From Acidobacteriota bacterium (lineage in GTDB: Bacteria; Acidobacteriota; Terriglobia; UBA7540): 32,852 bases of DNA. A program made the position numbers and the translations under genes. The notes under the pieces were generated by a model. The model was not told the DNA's origin. It saw nothing but the letters and a program-made list of their open reading frames with translations, and did not search any database. Shown piece after piece: positions 22,844 through 29,637 of this stretch (positions within the stretch are counted from its first letter, which is position 1; each line of letters opens with the position of its first letter). The stretch covers positions 1 to 32,852 of the forward strand of contig QHZN01000214.1 of assembly GCA_003225365.1 (NCBI GenBank). Reading direction: 5' to 3'.

Positions 22844-25579
22844 TCATTCGCACCGCAGCGCCACCATGGGGTCTACATTCGCCGCTCGGCGCGCGGGCAG
22901 ATAACCGGCCAGAACCGCAACCGTCATCATCACCAGGGCGGACATCGTGATGGTCAAGGGATCTGTCGCTTCCAGGCCGTACAGCATGCTTCGAACGAAG
23001 CGAGTCGCTGCCAGTGTTGCGGGCATACCGATGGCGATCCCCAAAGCGACGATCGCCAAGGTTTCTCGCATGACCATTCCCAAGATGTCGCGCCGCGCCG
23101 CACCGAGCGCCAAGCGGATACCGATCTCGCCGGTTCGGCGCGCCACGGCGTACGACATGACTCCGTAGAGGCCGATGCAAGCGAGCACCAGAGCCAGCAC
23201 GCCGAAGCAACTGGAAAGCGTGGAGACGAGTTTTTCCTGATAGAGCGACTGGTCGACTTGTTCCGCGAGGGTCTTGAGGTCGGTTGCGGTTAGCCGGGAA
23301 TCAACCCTTTGGAGAAGGCTGCGCACTTGGGGCACGAGGCTCATGGGCGGGACGGCGCTACTGACTTCGAAGGTGACGCCACCCGGGGATGCTGCCTGCG
23401 GGAGCTGCGGAATATGGAGATATGCAGTAGGCGGCACCCTTTCCCTCAGGTTGACGTACTTGGCGTCTCCCGTCACACCAATGATTTCAATCCCACGTTT
23501 GCCACTCCATTCCCCCAACCGGAAGTGTTTGCCAATAGGGTTGTGGTCGCCAAAGAAGCGGCGAGCCATGGTCTGGTTGATCAACGCCACCGGGTTTGAA
23601 CCAGAGAAGTCTTGCGGACCAAAGTCGCGGCCGAGAAGCACTTGCATGCCCAGAGTCTCGAAGAATCGAGGGCCTACCGCATTGAGGTAAACATCCATGT
23701 CTTCGCCCGGCTGTGGCGTGTAACCTTCCACAAATCTGGCGTAGTTGTCCCAGCCGCCGCCGCTGATTGGGGTCAGGAACGAGAAACTCGCCGAACGCAC
23801 GCCGGGCACCTGCCGGATTCGTTCCAACACTTCTTGGCGGAGCTGGGCCGCCCGCTCATCCTTGTATCCCGCCTTCGAGGGGTCGAGGCCGAACAACAGC
23901 ACGTTCTGGCGGTTGAAGCCGGGATTGAGCGTTTCTAGGTTGCGCTGCGTGCGCACCAGCAGGCCAGCGCCAACGACGAGCACCACCGAGAGGGCAACCT
24001 GAGCAATCACCAGCGCGCGGCCCAGGATTCGTCCACGCCGGGAGTCTGTCAGGTTTCGAGAGCTTGCCCCGACGGATGGGCTGCCGCCCCATCGAGTCGC
24101 CCGAAGCGCCGGTGCAAGCCCGAAGGCAATTCCGGTGACCAGTGCGACGAGCAGCGTGAACCCGAGGACATAGAGATCCGGATGAACATCAAGAGCCACA
24201 CGGCGCCCGCCGCTTGCCATCAACGCGACGAGTGACGGGCTTCCCCAATAAGCAAAGAGCACGCCCACGCTGCCCCCCGCCAGCGCCAGCAGGAGGCTTT
24301 CGGTGAGTAATTGTCGCATCAGCCGCCAGCGTCCTGCTCCAAGCGCCAAACGTACGGCGATCTCGCGCTGCCGGGCGCTTGCCCGCGCCAGGAGCAGGTT
24401 GGCCACGTTGCTCGAAGCGATGAGGAGCACGAGCGCGACCATGCCCATCAGGAGGAACAGCGGCCGCGAGAATTCTTTGCGCAGAAAGTTGGCACCTCTC
24501 GACGCGGGGAGCAGAACGATATGGTGGGTGAAGAAATCCTGGCGATCTTGCTCAGACCAGTGTGAAGCGTCATGTTCCTGCTGAGCCTGTTGATAGACCA
24601 AATCAAGGCCAGCGCGGGCTGTCTCCGGCGAAACACCCGGCTTGAGGCGTGCCATCAGGCTGAGCCAGTTCGTGTCAATCTGGACCAGCCGATTTCCACC
24701 CGGGAGCACCTGGGGCTGCATCGAGACGGTGACCCAAAAGTCGCAGGTCTGGCCCGTATTGACGCCGCCGAAATGGGAAGGGGCAACGCCGACGATGATG
24801 AAGGGCGTCGCTTCGATCACAAGTTTCTTTCCCAACACGGCAGGGTCGCGGGCGAACATCCGGTTCCAAAGCGCGTAGCTGATGACGGCGACCGGATGGG
24901 CGCCGGCTCCGTTATCTTCATCGGGTGCGAACGTCCGGCCGATTACCGCCTTGACGCCAAGCAAGGAAAAGAAATTGACGGAGACCATTTGTCCCTTGAC
25001 GGGCTCGCCGGTGGAACCTGGACCCGCCAGGCGCGCGTCGAGCAAATCCCAATAGTCGAAAGCGGAAATATCCGTGAAGACCTGATTGTATTGGCGCAGC
25101 TCCTTGAAAAGTGGATAGGGGAAACTCTCGCCGACGAAGGAATCACCGCTGTGCTTTCCCTGGAAACCTACTTGCACCAATTGCTCCGGACTCTCGACAG
25201 GCAGCATGCGCAGCATCACCGCGTTAATTACGCTGAAAATCGCGGTGTTCGCGCCGATGCCGAGGGCTAGCGTCAAGACCGCAACAGCGGTAAAGCCCGG
25301 GCTGCGGCGCAATTGACGGGCGCCGTAGCGGACGTCCTGAATGAAAGTCTCGATCATCGGCAATCCCCATTGTTCCCGGTAGACTTCCTTGACCTGCTCG
25401 ACGCCGCCGAAGCTGCGCAGCGCCGCCGTGCGCGCTTCCTCGGCAGACATCCCTTTGCGGAGGTTCTCTTCGACGAGCATCTCGAGATGCGCGCGCACCT
25501 CTTCGCTCAGGTCTTGTTCAAGGCGTCCTTTCCGGAACAGCCCCGCAAAGCGTGCGATGAAAATGCGAAGCCAGGTCAT
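22844..25579 (-). CDS. Acidobacterial duplicated orphan permease (ADOP, MacB/FtsX-type ABC permease)
   Basis: A 911-residue membrane protein. The N-terminal 65 residues form the soluble permease prefix typical of ADOPs (LEQDLSEEVRAHLEMLVEEN and AALRSFGGVEQVKEVYRE). Two FtsX-type halves follow, each with a MacB periplasmic core: first helix FTAVAVLTLALGIGANTAIF at about 95-115, a periplasmic domain to about 370, helices around 375-490, a second core from about 510, and final helices around 780-905 (LVLACIGLYGVMSYAVARR, GEIGIRLALGAARRDIL). No ATPase domain is present or adjacent, which is why the family is called orphan. The substrate is unknown. ATG 25579 has an AGGAGG site. The PadR gene upstream is its usual partner, and a repeat lies between them. 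Confidence 0.93.
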   Translation of the reverse strand: MTWLRIFIARFAGLFRKGRLEQDLSEEVRAHLEMLVEENLRKGMSAEEARTAALRSFGGVEQVKEVYREQWGLPMIETFIQDVRYGARQLRRSPGFTAVAVLTLALGIGANTAIFSVINAVMLRMLPVESPEQLVQVGFQGKHSGDSFVGESFPYPLFKELRQYNQVFTDISAFDYWDLLDARLAGPGSTGEPVKGQMVSVNFFSLLGVKAVIGRTFAPDEDNGAGAHPVAVISYALWNRMFARDPAVLGKKLVIEATPFIIVGVAPSHFGGVNTGQTCDFWVTVSMQPQVLPGGNRLVQIDTNWLSLMARLKPGVSPETARAGLDLVYQQAQQEHDASHWSEQDRQDFFTHHIVLLPASRGANFLRKEFSRPLFLLMGMVALVLLIASSNVANLLLARASARQREIAVRLALGAGRWRLMRQLLTESLLLALAGGSVGVLFAYWGSPSLVALMASGGRRVALDVHPDLYVLGFTLLVALVTGIAFGLAPALRATRWGGSPSVGASSRNLTDSRRGRILGRALVIAQVALSVVLVVGAGLLVRTQRNLETLNPGFNRQNVLLFGLDPSKAGYKDERAAQLRQEVLERIRQVPGVRSASFSFLTPISGGGWDNYARFVEGYTPQPGEDMDVYLNAVGPRFFETLGMQVLLGRDFGPQDFSGSNPVALINQTMARRFFGDHNPIGKHFRLGEWSGKRGIEIIGVTGDAKYVNLRERVPPTAYLHIPQLPQAASPGGVTFEVSSAVPPMSLVPQVRSLLQRVDSRLTATDLKTLAEQVDQSLYQEKLVSTLSSCFGVLALVLACIGLYGVMSYAVARRTGEIGIRLALGAARRDILGMVMRETLAIVALGIAIGMPATLAATRFVRSMLYGLEATDPLTITMSALVMMTVAVLAGYLPARRAANVDPMVALRCE

Positions 25580-25603
25580 AACTCCTCCTCGTTCAAACCC
25601 TGT

Positions 25604-25793
25604 CAGGCTGATGAAAAATTGCCTTACGTTGTCATTCTGAGCGAAGCGAAGAATCTAAGTTCCTTCTTTTCGACCTGAAAAACAGATGCTTCGCGGAGTT
25701 TACACTGAGCGCCGAACGAAAGGGATTCTTCGCTTCGCTCAGAATGACAAGCGAAGAGCTCAGAATGACAGAATCGACTTTTTCAGCAACCGG
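25604..25793. repeat. CAGGCTGATGAAAAA / TGTCATTCTGAG element, copy 4
   Basis: The left end CAGGCTGATGAAAAATTG at 25604 matches the MITE at 13484 through TTACGTTGTCATTCTGAGCG. The right part holds GGGATTCTTCGCTTCGCTC and two CAGAATGACA units, then a degraded TTTTTCA end near 25780. It fills the gap between padR and the ADOP gene. No target duplication is clear. Confidence 0.75.
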
Positions 25794-26126
25794 CTACAGT
25801 TCCGTGCCCGCGAGCAGCCGCGCGACGATGCCGGAGAAGCGCTCCCAGCTCCGGGTCTCCCGCTCGAGTTGCCTCCGCCCGGCCCGGGTCAGCGAATAGA
25901 AACGGGCGCGCCGGTGGTTTTCCGAGACGCCCCATATCGAGCGAATCCAGCCGCGTTGCCCGAGCCGCAGGAGCGCGGGGTAGAGCGTGCCTTGGTTCAT
26001 GCGCAACAGGTCTCCCGAGACCTGCTCGAGGCGCCGCGCGATTCCGAATCCGTGGAGCGGCCCGAGCGTTTCCAGGGTCTTCAGCACCAACAAGTCGAGC
26101 GTCCCGGGGAGAAGGTTTGGCTCCAT
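25794..26126 (-). CDS. PadR-family transcriptional regulator (acidobacterial ADOP-associated type)
   Basis: A 110-residue winged-helix protein. It begins LLPGTLDLLVLKTLETLGPL, then HGFGIARRLEQVSGDLLRMN, QGTLYPALLRLGQRGWI and the wing RRARFYSLTRAGRRQLERE, all classic PadR features. The short C-terminal helix (SWERFSGIVARLLAG) would mediate dimer formation. The family represses neighbouring operons, so it most likely controls itself and the ADOP gene downstream. ATG 26126 follows an AAGAAGGG site. Repeated TGTCAAC and ACAGGA boxes overlap its promoter. Confidence 0.93.
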   Translation of the reverse strand: MEPNLLPGTLDLLVLKTLETLGPLHGFGIARRLEQVSGDLLRMNQGTLYPALLRLGQRGWIRSIWGVSENHRRARFYSLTRAGRRQLERETRSWERFSGIVARLLAGTEL

Positions 26127-26149
26127 CAGGGCCCTTCTTTAGACGAACA

Positions 26150-26188
26150 ACAGGAACTTATGTCAACTCCTGTAGTTTGTCAACAGGA
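26150..26188 (-). promoter_or_regulatory. padR promoter with overlapping repeated boxes (candidate PadR operator)
   Basis: Given on the + strand, ACAGGA occurs at 26150-26155 and 26183-26188, its inverse TCCTGT at 26168-26173, and TGTCAAC at 26161-26167 and 26178-26184. On the minus strand the TGTCAA units read TTGACA. One (26178-26183) pairs after 17 bp with TAAGTT (26155-26160). The other (26161-26166) pairs after 17 bp with TCTAAA (26138-26143), but would leave almost no leader. The regular layout suits a repressor bound over its own promoter. Confidence 0.5.
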
Positions 26189-26247
26189 ATAATCTGCGGC
26201 TGGATATTTGGGCCGCGCCGGGCTAAAATCCGGTCGAAGAGCCGAGC

Positions 26248-27375
26248 ATGCCGGAAATGAAACTGGACGCGCCCCCTGAAACCCGCGACCGCCCCCCTGC
26301 CTCCCCCCGAACGGGCGCGGGCGCAGGCCTGCCGACCACGAGCCTGCGCATCATCGCCACGGCCATCGTGCTTTTCTGCCTTTATTACGCCAGCTCGATC
26401 TTCATCAGCCTCATCTGCGCGATCTTCATCGCCTTTGTGCTGGAACCGGGCGTAAAGCTCCTGCAGCGCCTACGCATTCCGCGCTGGGTCGGGGCACTGG
26501 TGATGGTCCTGGCGTCCCTGGCTGCGGTTTATCTGGCGATCTACCTGATTTACGACCGTGTGGCGGCCTTGATCGGCGATTTGCCGGCCTACGCCGCGCG
26601 GCTCCGGCAGATCGTTTCGCACCTGGAGGTGACGATCCGAAACATCCGCCTGAGCGCATCTTCGCTGGTTCACGAAATTCCGGCGGGCACGGCCACGGCG
26701 CCCACCGTGCGCGTGCAGCCGGAATCACTCTGGGCGCAATGGCTTCTGAGAGGCCTCGGATCGGCTTACGGCTTTTTCGTTACGGTGATGTTCATTCCCT
26801 TCCTGGTTTTCTTCATGCTCGCCTCCAAGGATCAGATCTGGGGAACTACGCTGAATCTTTTTTCGAGCGAGCGGCGCGAGCGGGCGGAGGTGGTCATTCG
26901 AGGCATCAGCCGGATGGTGCGGCAGTACGTTCTCGGCAACGCTTTGGTGGGTTTGATTTCAGCCGCCATCATTTCGTCCGTCTTCGAGTTCCTCGGACTG
27001 CACTTTGCGTTGGTAGTCGGCACTGTGTCGGCGTTTGTCAGCCTGATCCCGTATCTCGGCGTGCCACTGGCTATGGTGCCGCCGCTTCTAATTGCCCTTG
27101 TACAATCTGATTACAACAGCATCTGGCCATTCATCTTCATTGCTCTAGCCGTCTTCCTGGTGCATGTTCTGGCCATCAACATCCTGACGCCGAAGCTGGT
27201 GGGCCGGCGCGTCCACCTGAACGCCCTTTCCGTAACCATCGCCATGATGGTCTGGGGGTGGCTATGGGGCGGCATCGGGCTGGTGCTGGCCGTTCCCATC
27301 ACCGCCGCGCTCAAAGCCATTTGCGACAACATCGAGCCGCTCAAACCGCTCGGCGAATGGCTGGGAGAAAGTTAG
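26248..27375 (+). CDS. AI-2E family transporter (PerM/TqsA-like membrane protein)
   Basis: A 375-residue inner-membrane protein with about seven to eight helices. An N-terminal proline-rich cytosolic stretch (about 1-30) is followed by helices near 33-50, 52-70 and 80-105, a soluble segment (about 110-165), then FFVTVMFIPFLVFFMLASKD and the family block QYVLGNALVGLISAAIISSV. SLIPYLGVPLAMVPPLLIAL and INILTPKLVGRRVHLNALSV complete the signature. Members export or transport diverse small molecules; AI-2 is the substrate of only a few, so the name does not prove a role in quorum sensing. ATG 26248 has a GAAGAG purine stretch upstream. It is divergent from padR across a 121-bp gap. Confidence 0.92.
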   Translation: MPEMKLDAPPETRDRPPASPRTGAGAGLPTTSLRIIATAIVLFCLYYASSIFISLICAIFIAFVLEPGVKLLQRLRIPRWVGALVMVLASLAAVYLAIYLIYDRVAALIGDLPAYAARLRQIVSHLEVTIRNIRLSASSLVHEIPAGTATAPTVRVQPESLWAQWLLRGLGSAYGFFVTVMFIPFLVFFMLASKDQIWGTTLNLFSSERRERAEVVIRGISRMVRQYVLGNALVGLISAAIISSVFEFLGLHFALVVGTVSAFVSLIPYLGVPLAMVPPLLIALVQSDYNSIWPFIFIALAVFLVHVLAINILTPKLVGRRVHLNALSVTIAMMVWGWLWGGIGLVLAVPITAALKAICDNIEPLKPLGEWLGES

Positions 27376-27516
27376 TGCCGTTCCGGCGGCGTGCGCCAAA
27401 GATTTTTCGGGCCGCCGATTCGAGAGCTTCGGTCTCTTAGGCTAATGCGGGTACTGCCCTTATCCGCGTATGGCACAACCTGACCGTTTCGGCCCTATTT
27501 TCCCTTTGGTACAGCA

Positions 27517-27544
27517 TTGACTGCGCGGGGCTTCCCTGTATAAG
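27517..27544 (+). promoter_or_regulatory. Promoter of the anchor-D protein gene
   Basis: TTGACT (27517-27522) and TATAAG (27539-27544), each five of six to consensus, are spaced by 16 bp and lie 33 bp before the ATG at 27577. The earlier part of the gap (27376-27516) shows no other signal. Confidence 0.6.
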
Positions 27545-27576
27545 CTTGTTATTCTAGCTCTGAGATCGGAAATCAG

Positions 27577-28686
27577 ATGGCGCGAACCCATTCGGCCAAG
27601 TCGTTCGCTTTCGTCTGCCAAGGCTGGGCGGTCTTCGTTGTGTGTACAATGATGGCGGTGGCAGCATTGTGCCAGCAGGCGGGAACCCCCACCCGCAGGA
27701 AACCCGCCGTTGAGGAGAGGCAGGGGCGATCGGCGGGACCGTTCCTAAGAATCGGCGGAGCGCCCACGATCGGCCCAAAGAGCGCTCCCACCGGTAGCCG
27801 CATAAGTCAAGTCGTCGCTTCCACCAGCAAACTCCAAACCGTCACACTGACCAATATGGGCGACTCGGACCTGAACATAGCAAACTTGATGATTACGGGC
27901 GCAGACGCTGGAGATTTCGCAATCACCGGGAGCGGCACCACCTGTTCGACGAGCAACCCTGTGCCAGCGGGCGGGAATTGCACGATCAACTTGATGTTTA
28001 CGCCCACTGGGGGCGGCACGCGCTCGGCGAGTCTAATTATTGCGGATAACGCTCCTGGCACCCCGCATTCGGTTCCGTTGAGCGGGACGGGCATGGATTT
28101 CACCCTCTCGGCCGCCCCCGCCTCCGCCAGTGTATCCGCAGGACAATCGGCCAGCTTCGCCGTCGCTATCGCACCCGCCGGAGGGTTTGCGGGGAGCGTC
28201 TCACTCCAATGCTCGGGCACACCTGCGCTTTCGACCTGTTTAGTAAGCCCAACCACCGTTGCAGTGGGCGGAACCAACGCCGCCTCGGCCACCGTTACTG
28301 TCACCACGACTGGGTCCGCAGGCGGCGAGGGGGTCCCAGCTCCATTCTCGGGCCTCCCGGTCTCTGGCCTCCCGGCAGGGATGTCATTACTCGCGTTGAT
28401 TGCCGCGGCCTGCTATGCCTTTAACCTATGGAACCGCGGCCGTCTAGCCCCTCTCGATTACTCGGGTCTTCAGCGCCCCAGGAATTCAATTCCGCTGCGC
28501 TTGGGTTTCGCCGCGCTGGCCGTTTGGCTGGCCTGCGTTGTTGGAGCGTGCGGCTCAGCGAGTGCCCCGAAGACGACGGCGCAGCGGACGCCGGCGGGAA
28601 CTTCCGAACTGAAGATAACGGCCCAAGCTGCGGTCGGCTCAGTCACACTTTCTCACTCGGCCACCGTTACCCTCACCATAAACTAG
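27577..28686 (+). CDS. Choice-of-anchor D / HYDIN-like Ig-domain surface protein with internal membrane hairpin
   Basis: A 369-residue exported protein. Residues about 10-33 are a hydrophobic signal or anchor. Residues about 85-175 form an ASPM-SPD-2-Hydin-type Ig domain (TVTLTNMGDSDLNIANLMIT, then NCTINLMFTPTGGGTRSASL and PLSGTG). A second Ig-like stretch follows (DFTLSAAPASASVSAGQSAS to TVTVTTTG, 176-247). Two hydrophobic segments then occur at about 268-288 and 310-330, the second ending in ACGSAS. After them comes an isolated final strand, TPAGTSELKITAQ to SATVTLTIN. It looks like one Ig domain interrupted by a membrane hairpin, an arrangement I associate with acidobacterial proteins of this group. 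No enzyme motif is present. It ends 1 bp from the convergent thiE stop. Confidence 0.8.
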   Translation: MARTHSAKSFAFVCQGWAVFVVCTMMAVAALCQQAGTPTRRKPAVEERQGRSAGPFLRIGGAPTIGPKSAPTGSRISQVVASTSKLQTVTLTNMGDSDLNIANLMITGADAGDFAITGSGTTCSTSNPVPAGGNCTINLMFTPTGGGTRSASLIIADNAPGTPHSVPLSGTGMDFTLSAAPASASVSAGQSASFAVAIAPAGGFAGSVSLQCSGTPALSTCLVSPTTVAVGGTNAASATVTVTTTGSAGGEGVPAPFSGLPVSGLPAGMSLLALIAAACYAFNLWNRGRLAPLDYSGLQRPRNSIPLRLGFAALAVWLACVVGACGSASAPKTTAQRTPAGTSELKITAQAAVGSVTLSHSATVTLTIN

Positions 28687-28687
28687 A

Positions 28688-29332
28688 TCATGATCCGCTT
28701 CGGAAGCTTTCGCTTACTTTCTTGACGCGTTCGGAAACCGAAGGACAATCCTGAAACAAGCGGATGGCCGCAATCCCAGAGGCTCCGGCCTGGAGGCACT
28801 CGCGGGCGTTTTCGAGCGTGACGCCACCCACGGCGAGGACGGGGAGTTTCAGGTTTGTTGCCGCTTCCCTTAGCGCCTCGATTCCGAGGGGCGGGCCAAA
28901 CGCGAGCTTCGAGGGGGTCTCAAAAACCGGGCCAAAGATAATGTAGTTGGCTCCAGCGGCTTCCGCATCCCGAGCTTCTTCGAGGGAGTGGCAAGAGACG
29001 CCGATCAAGAAGTTCTGGGGAACGAGGCGGCGCACGAGCCGCGGTTCGAGCGATTGCCGTCCGAGGTGAACCCCCGAGGCCCCGAGCGCCAACGCAACAT
29101 CCAGCCGGTCGTTCACAACCACACGTGTGGGCGTCCCTCGCGCCGCTTCGAGCGCGGACTGGACTAACGCCACCAGCTCTCTGGTGGTTAAATCCTTCTC
29201 ACGGATTTGGACCAGGTCTATCCCCGAGCAAATCCCCTCCCTAATTCGCGTCGTGAGCGCGCCGCTTTCCAAACCTGTCTGCGCGGGGAGGCCCTTGCGG
29301 TCGGTGATGTAGCAAAGCCTGAACAAAGCCAT
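28688..29332 (-). CDS. thiE: Thiamine-phosphate synthase
   Basis: A 214-residue TIM-barrel enzyme joining HMP-pyrophosphate and thiazole phosphate to make thiamine phosphate. It shows LCYITDRK, GIDLVQIREKDLTTRELVAL, RVVVNDRLDVALALGASGVH and LGRQSL, then IGVSCHSLEEARDAEAAGAN, YIIFGPVFETPSK, VLAVGGVTLENARECLQAGA and SGIAAIRLF. Active-site residues are in place. Residues 14-19, LPAQTG, lie just after ITDRKG and match the repeat-encoded peptide at 14 of 18 bases (29274-29291), so they may be an old insertion. ATG 29332 gives the conserved start; the frame is open upstream without homology. No other thiamine gene is in the window. Confidence 0.94.
   Translation of the reverse strand: MALFRLCYITDRKGLPAQTGLESGALTTRIREGICSGIDLVQIREKDLTTRELVALVQSALEAARGTPTRVVVNDRLDVALALGASGVHLGRQSLEPRLVRRLVPQNFLIGVSCHSLEEARDAEAAGANYIIFGPVFETPSKLAFGPPLGIEALREAATNLKLPVLAVGGVTLENARECLQAGASGIAAIRLFQDCPSVSERVKKVSESFRSGS
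29274..29291 (-). repeat. Probable diverged LPAQAG-type palindromic repeat in thiE
   Basis: On the minus strand CTCCCCGCGCAGACAGGT encodes LPAQTG and matches the pyrC unit CTGCCTGCGCAGGCAGGC at 14 of 18 bases in the same frame. The palindrome has partly decayed. Confidence 0.5.
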
Positions 29333-29351
29333 GGGCGGCCGGCCGAAAGCG

Positions 29352-29609
29352 TTATTTTCTTGGAGAGGAGCGGACCAATCCCAATACCTCACGGTAGAAC
29401 CACAACTCATAGAGGGCCAGCCAGATGTCGGCGAGGCCCACGCCTGAAACCGCGCCGCGCACGAAGTAATTCCGCGCCACCTTCGAGACCAGTGGGGAGC
29501 GGTCCGCGAAAAAGTTCTGGCTCCACATCGAGACCCAGGGCAGAACAAATAGGAACACGCCTATCTCGAAGGTCACCAGGACGTAGAGGATGGTGAGAAG
29601 CCGGCGCAT
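29352..29609 (-). CDS. Small two-helix membrane protein downstream of the TPR gene
   Basis: An 85-residue protein I cannot place in a named family. Helix 1 covers about 4-27 (LLTILYVLVTFEIGVFLFVL), and a second hydrophobic stretch about 49-71 (FVRGAVSGVGLADIWLALYE). Between them lies a polar loop with WSQNFFADRSPLVSKVARNY. The tail is basic. The start ATG 29609 opens directly into helix 1; longer starts overlap the TPR gene with unrelated sequence. It begins 28 bp after the TPR stop and ends 19 bp before the thiE start, so the three are probably one transcript. A clear ribosome-binding site is missing, which may mean coupling to the upstream gene. Confidence 0.65.
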   Translation of the reverse strand: MRRLLTILYVLVTFEIGVFLFVLPWVSMWSQNFFADRSPLVSKVARNYFVRGAVSGVGLADIWLALYELWFYREVLGLVRSSPRK

Positions 29610-29637
29610 GGAGGGGTGCGGCAAAGAAGCCGCGATC

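Noticed and set aside
26248-27375. Quorum-sensing role for the AI-2E family transporter
   Set aside because: Family membership alone does not indicate AI-2 transport, and no luxS or lsr genes are in the window.
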